From: Oscillospiraceae bacterium
GTDB taxonomy: Bacteria > Bacillota > Clostridia > Oscillospirales > Oscillospiraceae
Reading direction: 5' to 3'
DNA length: 9,447 nt
NCBI GenBank assembly: GCA_017620315.1
Contig: JAFZQQ010000438.1
Coordinates: forward strand, 1-9,447
The position numbers and the translations under genes are program-made. Below, piece by piece: positions 1-6,177 of this stretch; position 1 is the first letter of the stretch, and each line of letters starts with the position of its first letter. The notes under the pieces were generated by a model. That model made no database searches. It was given only the letters and a program-made list of their open reading frames with translations, and had not been told where the DNA came from.

Positions 1-1455
1 ACACCCATCGCGTTTGCGGACGTCTGGGGCGACGGGACGCCGGAAATGCTTTTGATGAGCGCCCTGAAATATGAAAACTTCGCGTACGGCGCGCACCTTC
101 GTGTTTACACGCTGGAAAACGGCGGCCTGAAGCAGCTCTATGACTCCGGCGACTACGGCCTTCTGGACGCGCAGGCGGGTGGGGGTGACAACTATCGCAT
201 TTTCCGCTCTGGGTCAGACAAGAACCTGTGGGTGTATGTGATCCGTTACTCCGAGGGCTCGGAGGAGACCTATACCCGTCTGAGCACGGAGGGAAAGATG
301 GAGCCGGAGCTTACCTTCATACACAGCAGCTATCCCGCGGAGGACAGCAGCTCGCCGACCGGATGGGCCACGAAGGACGAATGGTCTGTCAACGGGAAGG
401 CATGCTCTCAGGCGGAGTATGAGGCAAAGGTGCCCTCGTGCGACGAAATACTGATGAGGAACGCGCTTCTCTATTCCGAATACGGCAGCGAGGAAGGTAC
501 ACAAACGCAGGAGCCTGTCTATCCCGAGGGCTCCGCAATGACCTATGACGCGGCGGTCGACTATCTGCGCGGCGAACTTGGAACTCTTCCGGGCAGCAGT
601 GTGGATGAAAAAGCGTTTTTCGCGCAGCTTCCGGAGCAGTTTAGCTTCTGCAGCGGCGTCGGCGGCTGGAGCAGCGATATTTCGATTGGCGACGACGGCA
701 CGTTCGTCGGCAGCCACCACGACTCCGACATGGGCGATATCGGAGACGGATATCCCAACGGCACGATGTATCTGTGCACCTTTTCCGGGCGTTTCGGCAA
801 TGTGACGCGCGTGAACGATTACACCTATTCCATGCATCTTCTTGAATTGAATATCGACCCGATGGAGGATCAAATCGAGGACGGCGTCCGCTATATCGCC
901 TCTGTGCCATACGGGCTTGAGAACGCGGACGAGGTGACAGTGTATCTTCCGGGAGCATACATGCTTAGCCTGCCCTGGGATTTTGTGACCTGGGTGGGTA
1001 TGCCAAACGCCTGGGGCAATGAGCGTCCCTTGCTGCTCCCGTTCTACGGCCTCTATAACGTTGCGGAAGAGGAGGGCTGGTTCAGCGAGTACGGGGTTTC
1101 CGTCTGCCGGGCGGAGGACGTCGCGGGCGTTTTCGCCGAGTATGACGAATTCATCGCAGACAAGGGAGAGCCGCAGACAAGCGTGGTCATCAGCGCCTAT
1201 CTCGCCGTGACGGACTTCAAACTGCTTTCGCTGACAGTCGACAGCGTTAGCGACGAAGGCCGGATATCATTCTCGACAAAGGAGCTCTGCACACGCGACC
1301 GGCTCGAGCCCGGCAAGCCGCTTCTGGTCAAAACGGTCTTCCAGGGCGACAGCCCGAGCCTCGGCTTCTCTTATGTGGACGCCGCGGGCACTGAGCACCG
1401 CTGCGCGATAGCCGTCAGCGGATACGACGGTTCGCTCTACAGCTACGAATTCTGA
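1..1455 (+). CDS. Hypothetical exported-type protein, 5' end missing (FG-GAP/VCBS-like start)
   Basis: The reading frame is open to base 1, so the gene begins before the window; the ATG at 46 is internal, because bases 16-57 already encode FADVWGDGTPEMLL, which resembles the D-x-D-x-D-G calcium-loop core of FG-GAP/VCBS-type repeats (seen; family match by eye). The visible part has 484 codons. A central block at about 640-870 (FCSGVGGWSSDISI, DDGTF, HDSDMGDIGDGYPNGTMY) is rich in Gly, Asp and aromatics and resembles a conserved uncharacterised domain of Firmicutes extracellular proteins; this is from memory. The last 85 residues are beta-rich and may form a further domain. There is no membrane segment in the visible part, and an N-terminal signal or lipobox would lie outside the window. 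The role is unknown; a surface or lipoprotein location is inferred. It ends next to a shared terminator and faces the minus-strand sensor gene. Confidence 0.8.
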   Translation, partial: TPIAFADVWGDGTPEMLLMSALKYENFAYGAHLRVYTLENGGLKQLYDSGDYGLLDAQAGGGDNYRIFRSGSDKNLWVYVIRYSEGSEETYTRLSTEGKMEPELTFIHSSYPAEDSSSPTGWATKDEWSVNGKACSQAEYEAKVPSCDEILMRNALLYSEYGSEEGTQTQEPVYPEGSAMTYDAAVDYLRGELGTLPGSSVDEKAFFAQLPEQFSFCSGVGGWSSDISIGDDGTFVGSHHDSDMGDIGDGYPNGTMYLCTFSGRFGNVTRVNDYTYSMHLLELNIDPMEDQIEDGVRYIASVPYGLENADEVTVYLPGAYMLSLPWDFVTWVGMPNAWGNERPLLLPFYGLYNVAEEEGWFSEYGVSVCRAEDVAGVFAEYDEFIADKGEPQTSVVISAYLAVTDFKLLSLTVDSVSDEGRISFSTKELCTRDRLEPGKPLLVKTVFQGDSPSLGFSYVDAAGTEHRCAIAVSGYDGSLYSYEF

Positions 1456-1493
1456 TAAATAAAAAAGCGGCGCAAGCCGCTTTTTTATTTATC
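1454..1493. terminator. Bidirectional intrinsic terminator between convergent genes
   Basis: The arms 1454-1471 and 1476-1493 form a perfect 18-bp stem closed by a GCAA loop. The core is AAAAAAGCGGC/GCCGCTTTTTT, so a T-run follows the GC stem in either direction. It overlaps the stop codon of the plus-strand gene (1453-1455) and lies 8 bases beyond the stop of the minus-strand sensor (1501-1503), so it can serve both. Confidence 0.93.
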
Positions 1494-1500
1494 CGTCTTT

Positions 1501-2940
1501 TTAATCGTTTCGGTTTTGCGATGAAGGCCTTGTTTTGTTTTGCAGTATGCGCTTGTTGCGGAAGAGTATCATCTCCGCGCGGCGGCAGACCTGATCGGCA
1601 GTTTCGTCCGCGTCCTTGATGAATTCGGTCATGCCGAAGACGCCGATGCAGCGTGTCCAGGGCTCGCGCTGCTCATCATCCTTTGCCTCGTCAAAGCGCT
1701 TGCTCAACTCGGCAAACAGCTCGTCGCGCCTGGCATAGTCCTGACCGTCAAGAATAACGGCAAAGTCGTTGTCTCCGATGCGGTAGACCGGTGCGAAGGG
1801 ATACACGCCGCGAATAAGGTCGCTGCCGCTGACTATGTACTTTCTTCCGGCCTCGGTGCCGAAAATATCGTCAACGCGCTTCGAGTCGACCAGATTGACC
1901 ATTACGACCGCAAACTCAGCGCTGCCGTCCTTTATCGCCTTGTCGAGCTCCACCTTCCGCTCGTCGTAGGCGACCTTGCTCTTTGCCTTTGTCAGCGAAT
2001 CCTCGTAAGCTATGCGCGAGAGGTCATACGCTTCGCCCTCGGCAGTCTCGGCACGCTGCTCGGCGGTCAGAATGTCGGAGACGTAGACCTTCATGTCCTC
2101 CGCCATCTGCGTGATCGCCTCCGAAAGGGACTGGATCTCGTTTTCGGTGTGTATATCCGGCGTGTTGAAGGTCAGCTCATTCAGATCGCGCTTGCCACGG
2201 CTGTTCTCCGCGAACTCGCGCGCGCGGATCTCAAGGCTGCGCAGCGGGGCGACGATGACTTTTTTCAGCAGACTGTATCCCGCGAACGCAAATACGACGC
2301 AGATAAGGATGATCAGCGCGATGCTGCTGATTACGTAGTTGTTGATCGTGCGGTGCAGATCACTGTGTTCCACCTCGGCACAGATCAGGCCGACTGTTGT
2401 CCCGTCGGAGGCGACGAGCGGCTTGCATACCGTGTGCGTGTGCCCGTAGTCCACCGATTCGACGGTGAAGACGGAAAACTCACCGGGTTTATTTATTGCA
2501 TCAAAATAGGGCTGGAGCTGCTCGGGAGTGTAGAATTCCGCGGCGTCGAGCATGATGGGGAAGTCTTCCTCCCCCGCCTCGCGTTCCGCTTTGCTGGTGG
2601 CGGTGCATACGCTGTAGAACGAACGGCTGCCGTCGTCCTTCGGAAGGGCGATGAACAGATAAAGAAGCTCATAGTCGTCGACCATGGTATTGAGCTGCTG
2701 CTGAAGCTGATTATACTTCTCGGACGGCGTCCTTGTACGAAGGCACTGCTGCAGATCGTCGATGTCGACAGAGTGCTCGATGTAGGTCACCACGTCACTC
2801 ATGTGTGCGTTATAATGGCGAAGCAGCGCGCGCTTGAGCATGCCTGCGCTCTGGATCGACATCAGTATGCATAGTATAACAATGAAAAAGCTTCCAAAGA
2901 TCAGCATACTCCGTCCGATAGGCTTTTTACACTGCGGCAT
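1501..2940 (-). CDS. Membrane sensor: Cache-like extracellular domain, HAMP, degenerate GGDEF
   Basis: The product has 479 residues. A membrane segment at about 11-33 and a second at about 202-225 flank an extracellular region of roughly 165 residues, whose end (DGTTVGLICAEVEHSDL, about 179-195) resembles the last strands of Cache sensor domains. A HAMP-like linker and coiled coil follow (about 226-310), then a GGDEF-fold domain at about 311-465. That domain keeps D314-x-LT and YRIG, but the signature is GDNDF (389-393) instead of GGDEF, the first metal-binding Asp is replaced by N349 and the second by V351, and no RxxD inhibitory site precedes the signature. Diguanylate cyclase activity is therefore doubtful; a signalling or GTP-binding role is inferred. 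The ATG at 2940 is preceded by AAGGAGGAG (2947-2955), which supports the start. The gene appears monocistronic, with its own promoter and the shared terminator. Confidence 0.88.
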   Translation of the reverse strand: MPQCKKPIGRSMLIFGSFFIVILCILMSIQSAGMLKRALLRHYNAHMSDVVTYIEHSVDIDDLQQCLRTRTPSEKYNQLQQQLNTMVDDYELLYLFIALPKDDGSRSFYSVCTATSKAEREAGEEDFPIMLDAAEFYTPEQLQPYFDAINKPGEFSVFTVESVDYGHTHTVCKPLVASDGTTVGLICAEVEHSDLHRTINNYVISSIALIILICVVFAFAGYSLLKKVIVAPLRSLEIRAREFAENSRGKRDLNELTFNTPDIHTENEIQSLSEAITQMAEDMKVYVSDILTAEQRAETAEGEAYDLSRIAYEDSLTKAKSKVAYDERKVELDKAIKDGSAEFAVVMVNLVDSKRVDDIFGTEAGRKYIVSGSDLIRGVYPFAPVYRIGDNDFAVILDGQDYARRDELFAELSKRFDEAKDDEQREPWTRCIGVFGMTEFIKDADETADQVCRRAEMILFRNKRILQNKTRPSSQNRND

Positions 2941-2990
2941 TCTCGGCTCCTCCTTATTTCAACGCATAACTGCCATTTTTACACATGATT

Positions 2991-3018
2991 ATTGTAACAC
3001 AAATACAAAAATAATCAA
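2991..3018 (-). promoter_or_regulatory. Probable promoter of the sensor gene
   Basis: Read on the minus strand, TTGATT (3013-3018) is followed after 16 bases by TACAAT (2991-2996), with a TGT just upstream of it giving an extended -10. It lies about 50 bases upstream of the sensor start in AT-rich sequence. The -35 is only a partial match, so this is moderate support. Confidence 0.5.
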
Positions 3019-3066
3019 TACCCAAATGGAATAATAAGCAACACGCGAAAAACGGAGACAGAAACA

Positions 3067-3092
3067 GCGCCGCACAGCAAGCCGTGCGGCGC
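3067..3092 (-). terminator. Probable terminator of the DauR-like regulator gene
   Basis: GCGCCGCAC (3067-3075) and GTGCGGCGC (3084-3092) form a perfect 9-bp GC-rich stem with an 8-base loop, 8 bases past the regulator's stop codon. The following tract on the minus strand (TGTTTCTGTC) is only moderately T-rich, so termination may be incomplete. Confidence 0.6.
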
Positions 3093-3100
3093 CGCTTTGG

Positions 3101-3766
3101 TCATTTGCGTTTGGAAAGATAGCGGTATATGCTTGCCTGAGAGCAGCGCAGCCGCTCGGACACGTCCTTCACCGCGCCTTTTATAAGGAATATACCGCCG
3201 CTGTCAAGCGCGGCAACGATCTCTTGCCGCTCGTCGGAGGTCAGACGGTCCGGCGTGACGGCGCGGCGCTGCAGCTCGCGCGAGACCGCGTCGGAAACAA
3301 CGTCCTCCGGGGAATTGGTGAACAGCTCCGGTGGGGCTTCCCTCGGATGCTCGGCGGCAACGGACGAAAAAAACGCATCGGGATGGCAGAGCCCCAGTAT
3401 CTCGGCGGACACCGCGCGATAACGGCTGTCGTCAAAGTTGATGCACAGCATCCCGACAAGCTTATCACCGTTTTTGATGAACATCGTGTTCGAGCGCAGC
3501 TCCTTGCCGTTTATAGAAAGGCCGTAGTCGTGAACCGAATAGTCCGAATGCTCGTAGCTCCTGTCCTTGAGGATCGAAAGCGCGCGGTTCGTCAGCGGCG
3601 CGCCGGGTTTTCTGCCGCTGATGTGTCCGTTGGCAATAGCGATGAGGGAACGGTTGGTGTCGGTCAGGTCGTGCAGCGCGACCTCGTAGTCCGGGCCCAG
3701 AGCCCGACCTAAAAATTCGGTGAGCCGCGCGTACTGCCGCAGCAGCTCGTTGTCGGAGTATTCCAT
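3101..3766 (-). CDS. DauR/YheO-family transcriptional regulator (PAS-like plus HTH)
   Basis: The product has 221 residues. Residues about 8-117 match the YheO-like PAS domain: LTEFLGRALGPDYEVALHDL at the N-terminus, the GKPL-like segment GRKPGAPLT (51-59), and LVGMLCINFD (103-112). Residues about 160-219 match the HTH of DauR-type proteins, with GIFLIKGAVKDVSERL and SQASIYRYLSK. Family members bind DNA and often sit beside ridA and amino-acid catabolic genes (established context, from memory), as here. The frame is open back to an ATG at 3853, but I chose the ATG at 3766: it has GGAGG at the right distance, and the promoter at 3801-3829 would start its transcript downstream of 3853. It is divergent from ridA and the lyase and is probably their regulator; the ligand is unknown. 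Confidence 0.9.
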   Translation of the reverse strand: MEYSDNELLRQYARLTEFLGRALGPDYEVALHDLTDTNRSLIAIANGHISGRKPGAPLTNRALSILKDRSYEHSDYSVHDYGLSINGKELRSNTMFIKNGDKLVGMLCINFDDSRYRAVSAEILGLCHPDAFFSSVAAEHPREAPPELFTNSPEDVVSDAVSRELQRRAVTPDRLTSDERQEIVAALDSGGIFLIKGAVKDVSERLRCSQASIYRYLSKRK

Positions 3767-3773
3767 AGAAAGA

Positions 3774-3778
3774 CCTCC
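3774..3778 (-). promoter_or_regulatory. Ribosome binding site that fixes the regulator start
   Basis: On the minus strand, AGGAGG (3774-3779) sits 7 bases upstream of the ATG at 3766. No such site precedes the in-frame ATG at 3853, which supports the shorter 221-residue product. Confidence 0.85.
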
Positions 3779-3800
3779 TACCTGTGTTTTCTCAAAAACA

Positions 3801-3829
3801 TATATAGCAGACCGCCGCGCGTTTGTCAA
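3801..3829 (-). promoter_or_regulatory. Strong sigma-A-type promoter of the DauR-like regulator
   Basis: On the minus strand, a perfect -35 TTGACA (3824-3829) is separated by 17 bases from TATATA (3801-3806), and the TGC before it makes an extended -10. The start of transcription would be near 3794, giving a leader of roughly 28 bases before the ATG at 3766. Confidence 0.85.
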
Positions 3830-3918
3830 AGAAAACTGATAAATTTTTCTCAATTTTTTACTGCATTTTTCGGCATGAACAAAAAGGTGAGGTCATAATG
3901 CACAAAAATATTCCTGCC

Positions 3919-3942
3919 GCAATGTATATCTGTACGAATTGC
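3919..3942. promoter_or_regulatory. Imperfect dyad upstream of the ridA promoter, candidate operator
   Basis: GCAATGTA at 3919-3926 is mirrored by TAC plus ATTGC at 3933-3942, with a 2-base asymmetry in the right arm. Its centre is about 58 bases upstream of the predicted start, a usual place for an activator site. That the divergent DauR-like protein binds it is inference. Confidence 0.3.
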
Positions 3943-3970
3943 ACGATAGAGCTTGACAGCTTTTTATCGT
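3943..3970. promoter_or_regulatory. Dyad centred on the ridA -35 element, candidate operator or hairpin
   Basis: ACGATA (3943-3948) is the reverse complement of TATCGT (3965-3970). Inside them AGCT (3950-3953) and AGCT (3958-3961) can also pair. The -35 TTGACA lies in the centre, so a protein bound here would block the polymerase. In a longer transcript the same bases could form a hairpin. Confidence 0.35.
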
Positions 3971-3981
3971 TCTGATAATAT
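3953..3981 (+). promoter_or_regulatory. Promoter of ridA and the tryptophanase-family lyase
   Basis: A perfect -35 TTGACA (3953-3958) is followed after 17 bases by TAATAT (3976-3981), with TGA just before it as an extended -10. GATAAT at 3974 is an alternative -10 with a 15-base spacer. Transcription would start near 3988, leaving a leader of about 28 bases. Confidence 0.75.
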
Positions 3982-4015
3982 TTTATTACATTATGTGAAA
4001 GGGAGTTGATCGACT

Positions 4016-4393
4016 TTGAAAAAGATCATCAGCACAAGCAAGGCGCCCGCAGCGATCGGGCCGTATTCTCAGGCGACTGAGGCGAACGGCCTCGTCATCA
4101 CCTCCGGGCAGCTTCCCATCGACCCTGCGACCGGCGCGTTTCCCGAGGGCATCCAGGCGCAGACGAAGCAGTCCCTCACCAACGTAAAGGCAATCCTTGA
4201 GGCCGCCGGCACCGACATGGATCATGTGCTCAAGACCACCGTATTCCTCAGCGATATGAACAACTTTGTCCCGATGAACGAGGTCTATGCCACCTTCTTC
4301 ACCGAGGGCAGCTTCCCCTCCCGCTCGGCGGTGGAGGTCGCGCGTCTGCCCAAGGACGCGCTGGTTGAGATCGAAGTCATCGCATCGAAATAA
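4016..4393 (+). CDS. ridA: RidA, 2-iminobutanoate/2-iminopropanoate deaminase
   Basis: This is a full-length 125-residue member of the RidA (YjgF/YER057c/UK114) family, which forms cytosolic trimers and hydrolyses reactive enamines and imines such as 2-aminoacrylate. Visible family motifs are IGPYSQA (14-20), ITSGQLPIDPATG (28-40), a PSRSAVEVARLPK block (101-113) and VEIEVIA near the end. Residues matching those of active RidA are Y17, R103 and E118. The start is TTG at 4016: an in-frame stop at 4007 excludes any earlier start, and GGGAG (4001-4005) lies 10 bases upstream. It is the first gene after the promoter and lies 28 bases ahead of a PLP lyase that should release 2-aminoacrylate, so RidA would remove the by-product directly. 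Divergence from the DauR-like gene suggests control by it. Confidence 0.95.
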   Translation: MKKIISTSKAPAAIGPYSQATEANGLVITSGQLPIDPATGAFPEGIQAQTKQSLTNVKAILEAAGTDMDHVLKTTVFLSDMNNFVPMNEVYATFFTEGSFPSRSAVEVARLPKDALVEIEVIASK

Positions 4394-4408
4394 TATAAAT
4401 TTTTATTT

Positions 4409-4413
4409 GGAGG
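4409..4413 (+). promoter_or_regulatory. Ribosome binding site that fixes the lyase start
   Basis: GGAGG at 4409-4413 sits 8 bases before the ATG at 4422. The same frame is open back to 4287, but that stretch lies inside ridA and gives an Arg/Pro-rich, non-family sequence, so it is not part of the lyase. Confidence 0.9.
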
Positions 4414-4421
4414 TAAGCATC

Positions 4422-6062
4422 ATGTCGAAAGAATATCCGCTGAACGTTCCCGCTCCCCATCATTTTTCCTTTGCCGTGCGCGACATCCCCAACGTCACGG
4501 TCGAACAGCGCGAGCGCGTGCTGAAGGCGACCCATTATAATGAGTTCGCATTCCCCGCCGGCATGCTGACCGTTGATATGCTCTCCGACTCCGGCACCAC
4601 CGCCATGACCAACCAGCAGTGGGCGGCGCTGTTCCTGGGCGACGAGGCCTACGGCCGCAACACCGGCTACTATGTCCTGCTCGACACCTTCCGCGATATC
4701 TTTGAGCGCGGCGGCGAGAAGAACTGGAAGAAGATCATCGACCTCGTGCGCACCGACTGCCGCGACGTGGAGAAGATGATGGACGAGGTCTATCTCTGCG
4801 AGTATGAGGGCGGGCTGTTCAACGGCGGCGCCGCGCAGATGGAGCGCCCCAACGCATTCCTCATCCAGCAGGGCCGCGCGGCTGAGTCCGTGCTGATGGA
4901 GATCGTGCGCAACATCCTTGCCAAGCGTCATCCCGGCAAGGCGTTCACCATCCCCTCCAACGGCCACTTCGACACCACCGAGGGCAACATCAAGCAGATG
5001 GGCTCCATCCCCCGCAACCTCTACAACAAGAAGCTTCTTTACGAGGTTCCCGAGGGCGGCAAGTATCCGAAGAACCCGTTCAAGGGCAACATGGATCTTG
5101 ACAAGCTCAAGCAGCTCATCGAGGGCGTCGGCCCCGAGAACGTGCCTCTGGTCTTCACCTGCATCACCAACAACCCGGTCTGCGGCCAGGCGGTTTCCAT
5201 GGAGAATCTGCGCGAGGTCAGCAAGATCGCTCACAGCTACAACATCCCCTATATCCTCGACGCGGCGCGCTGGGCCGAGAACGCCTATTTCATCAAGATG
5301 AACGAGGACGGCTATGCCGACAAGTCCATCGCCGAGATCGCCACCGAGATGTTCTCCTACTGCGACGGCTTTACCATGTCCGCCAAGAAGGACGGCCATG
5401 CCAACATGGGCGGCATGCTTGCCTTCCGCGACAAGGGCCTGTTCTGGAAGAACTTCTCCGAGTTCAACCCCGACGGCAGCGTCAAGACCGACGTGGGCGT
5501 GCTGCTCAAGGTCAAGCAGATCTCCTGCTACGGCAACGACTCCTACGGCGGCATGAGCGGGCGCGACATCATGGCGCTTGCGGTCGGCCTGTATGAGAGC
5601 TGCAACTTCGATTATCTCGACGAGCGTGTCAAGCAGGTCGAGTATCTGGCGCAGGGCTTCTACAAGGCGGGCGTCAAGGGCGTGGTGCTGCCCTCCGGCG
5701 GCCATGCCGTGTATATCAACATGGACGAGTTCTTCGACGGCAAGCGCGGTCACGACACCTTTGCCGGCGAGGGCTTCTCGCTCGAGCTGATCCGCCGCTA
5801 CGGTATCCGCGTCAGCGAGCTGGGCGACTATTCCATGGAATATGACCTCAAGACCCCGGAGCAGCAGGCCGAGGTTGCCAACGTCGTGCGCTTTGCCGTC
5901 GACCGCAGCCGCCTCACCAAGGAGCATCTCGACTATGTCATCGCGGCGGTCAAGGCGCTCTATGAGGATCGCGAGAGCATCCCCAACATGCGTATCGTCT
6001 GGGGCCACAACCTCCCGATGCGCCACTTCCACGCCTTCCTCGAGCCGTATCCCAATAAGTAA
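4422..6062 (+). CDS. Tryptophanase-family PLP beta-eliminating lyase, long form
   Basis: The product has 546 residues and the fold-type I beta-eliminating lyase domain. Motifs shared with E. coli TnaA are SDSGTTAMT (55-63), GDEAY (73-77, Y77 matching Tyr74), FDTTEG (183-188), GNMDLDKL, CGQAVS (254-259), DAARWAENAYFIK (280-292), MSAKKD with the PLP lysine at K323, SYGGMSG, GGHAVY and RHF near the C-terminus. The enzyme should split an amino acid into a leaving group, pyruvate and ammonia through 2-aminoacrylate. L467, where tyrosine phenol-lyase has Arg381, and H535, where tryptophanase has His463, favour tryptophanase (alignment by eye). The product is about 75 residues longer than TnaA (471), with inserts at about 97-142 and 343-360, so the substrate remains open. 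It probably shares ridA's transcript, and its strong C-ending codon bias suggests high expression. Confidence 0.87.
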   Translation: MSKEYPLNVPAPHHFSFAVRDIPNVTVEQRERVLKATHYNEFAFPAGMLTVDMLSDSGTTAMTNQQWAALFLGDEAYGRNTGYYVLLDTFRDIFERGGEKNWKKIIDLVRTDCRDVEKMMDEVYLCEYEGGLFNGGAAQMERPNAFLIQQGRAAESVLMEIVRNILAKRHPGKAFTIPSNGHFDTTEGNIKQMGSIPRNLYNKKLLYEVPEGGKYPKNPFKGNMDLDKLKQLIEGVGPENVPLVFTCITNNPVCGQAVSMENLREVSKIAHSYNIPYILDAARWAENAYFIKMNEDGYADKSIAEIATEMFSYCDGFTMSAKKDGHANMGGMLAFRDKGLFWKNFSEFNPDGSVKTDVGVLLKVKQISCYGNDSYGGMSGRDIMALAVGLYESCNFDYLDERVKQVEYLAQGFYKAGVKGVVLPSGGHAVYINMDEFFDGKRGHDTFAGEGFSLELIRRYGIRVSELGDYSMEYDLKTPEQQAEVANVVRFAVDRSRLTKEHLDYVIAAVKALYEDRESIPNMRIVWGHNLPMRHFHAFLEPYPNK

Positions 6063-6114
6063 AGCGCAGTGCGGCGTCCGCAAACTCAATAGGTCTTGCG
6101 GACGCCGCGCTTTT
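6063..6114 (+). terminator. Intrinsic terminator after the lyase gene
   Basis: GCGGCGTCCGCAA (6071-6083) pairs perfectly with TTGCGGACGCCGC (6096-6108), giving a 13-bp stem and a 12-base loop. A TTTT run follows at 6111-6114. It lies directly after the stop codon at 6060-6062. Confidence 0.8.
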
Positions 6115-6124
6115 CGTGTATAAT
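6096..6124 (+). promoter_or_regulatory. Probable promoter of the NSS transporter gene
   Basis: A perfect -10 TATAAT (6119-6124) has TTGCGG 17 bases upstream at 6096-6101 as a weak -35. That -35 lies in the right arm of the lyase terminator. The start would be near 6131, leaving a leader of about 47 bases with a short GAAAG/CTTTC hairpin (6131-6145). Confidence 0.6.
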
Positions 6125-6177
6125 CGTTTTGAAAGCCATGCTTTCGTAATTGTGATCGTAAAAGGAGAAAACACACT

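Larger units (their letters stand above)
3898..3975 (+). other. Candidate small ORF (25 codons) upstream of ridA, possible leader peptide
   Basis: The ATG at 3898 is preceded by AAGGTGAGG (3885-3893), a plausible ribosome binding site, and the frame runs 25 codons to TGA at 3973-3975. The peptide begins MHKNIPAAMYICTNC and has a CxxC pair but no tryptophan. It overlaps the -35 region of the ridA promoter, so it would be made only from a transcript starting further upstream, and I see no convincing promoter there. It could be a leader peptide, a free small protein or chance. It is listed because tryptophanase operons elsewhere use tnaC leaders. Confidence 0.25.

Noticed and set aside
1540..2874. 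Open frame of 444 codons on the plus strand opposite the sensor gene
   Set aside because: The minus-strand frame has membrane segments, a GGDEF fold, a ribosome binding site and a promoter. The plus-strand translation has no recognisable motif.
3767..3853. N-terminal extension of the DauR-like regulator to the ATG at 3853
   Set aside because: It would contain the strong promoter at 3801-3829, and the ATG at 3766 has a good GGAGG site and the normal family N-terminus.
4287..4421. N-terminal extension of the lyase into ridA
   Set aside because: The stretch is an out-of-frame reading of ridA, rich in Arg and Pro, and GGAGG at 4409 marks the ATG at 4422.
4422..6062. Naming the lyase tyrosine phenol-lyase
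   Set aside because: The position of TPL Arg381 holds L467, and H535 matches the tryptophanase-type histidine, so the tryptophanase side is favoured. The inserts prevent a firm substrate call either way.
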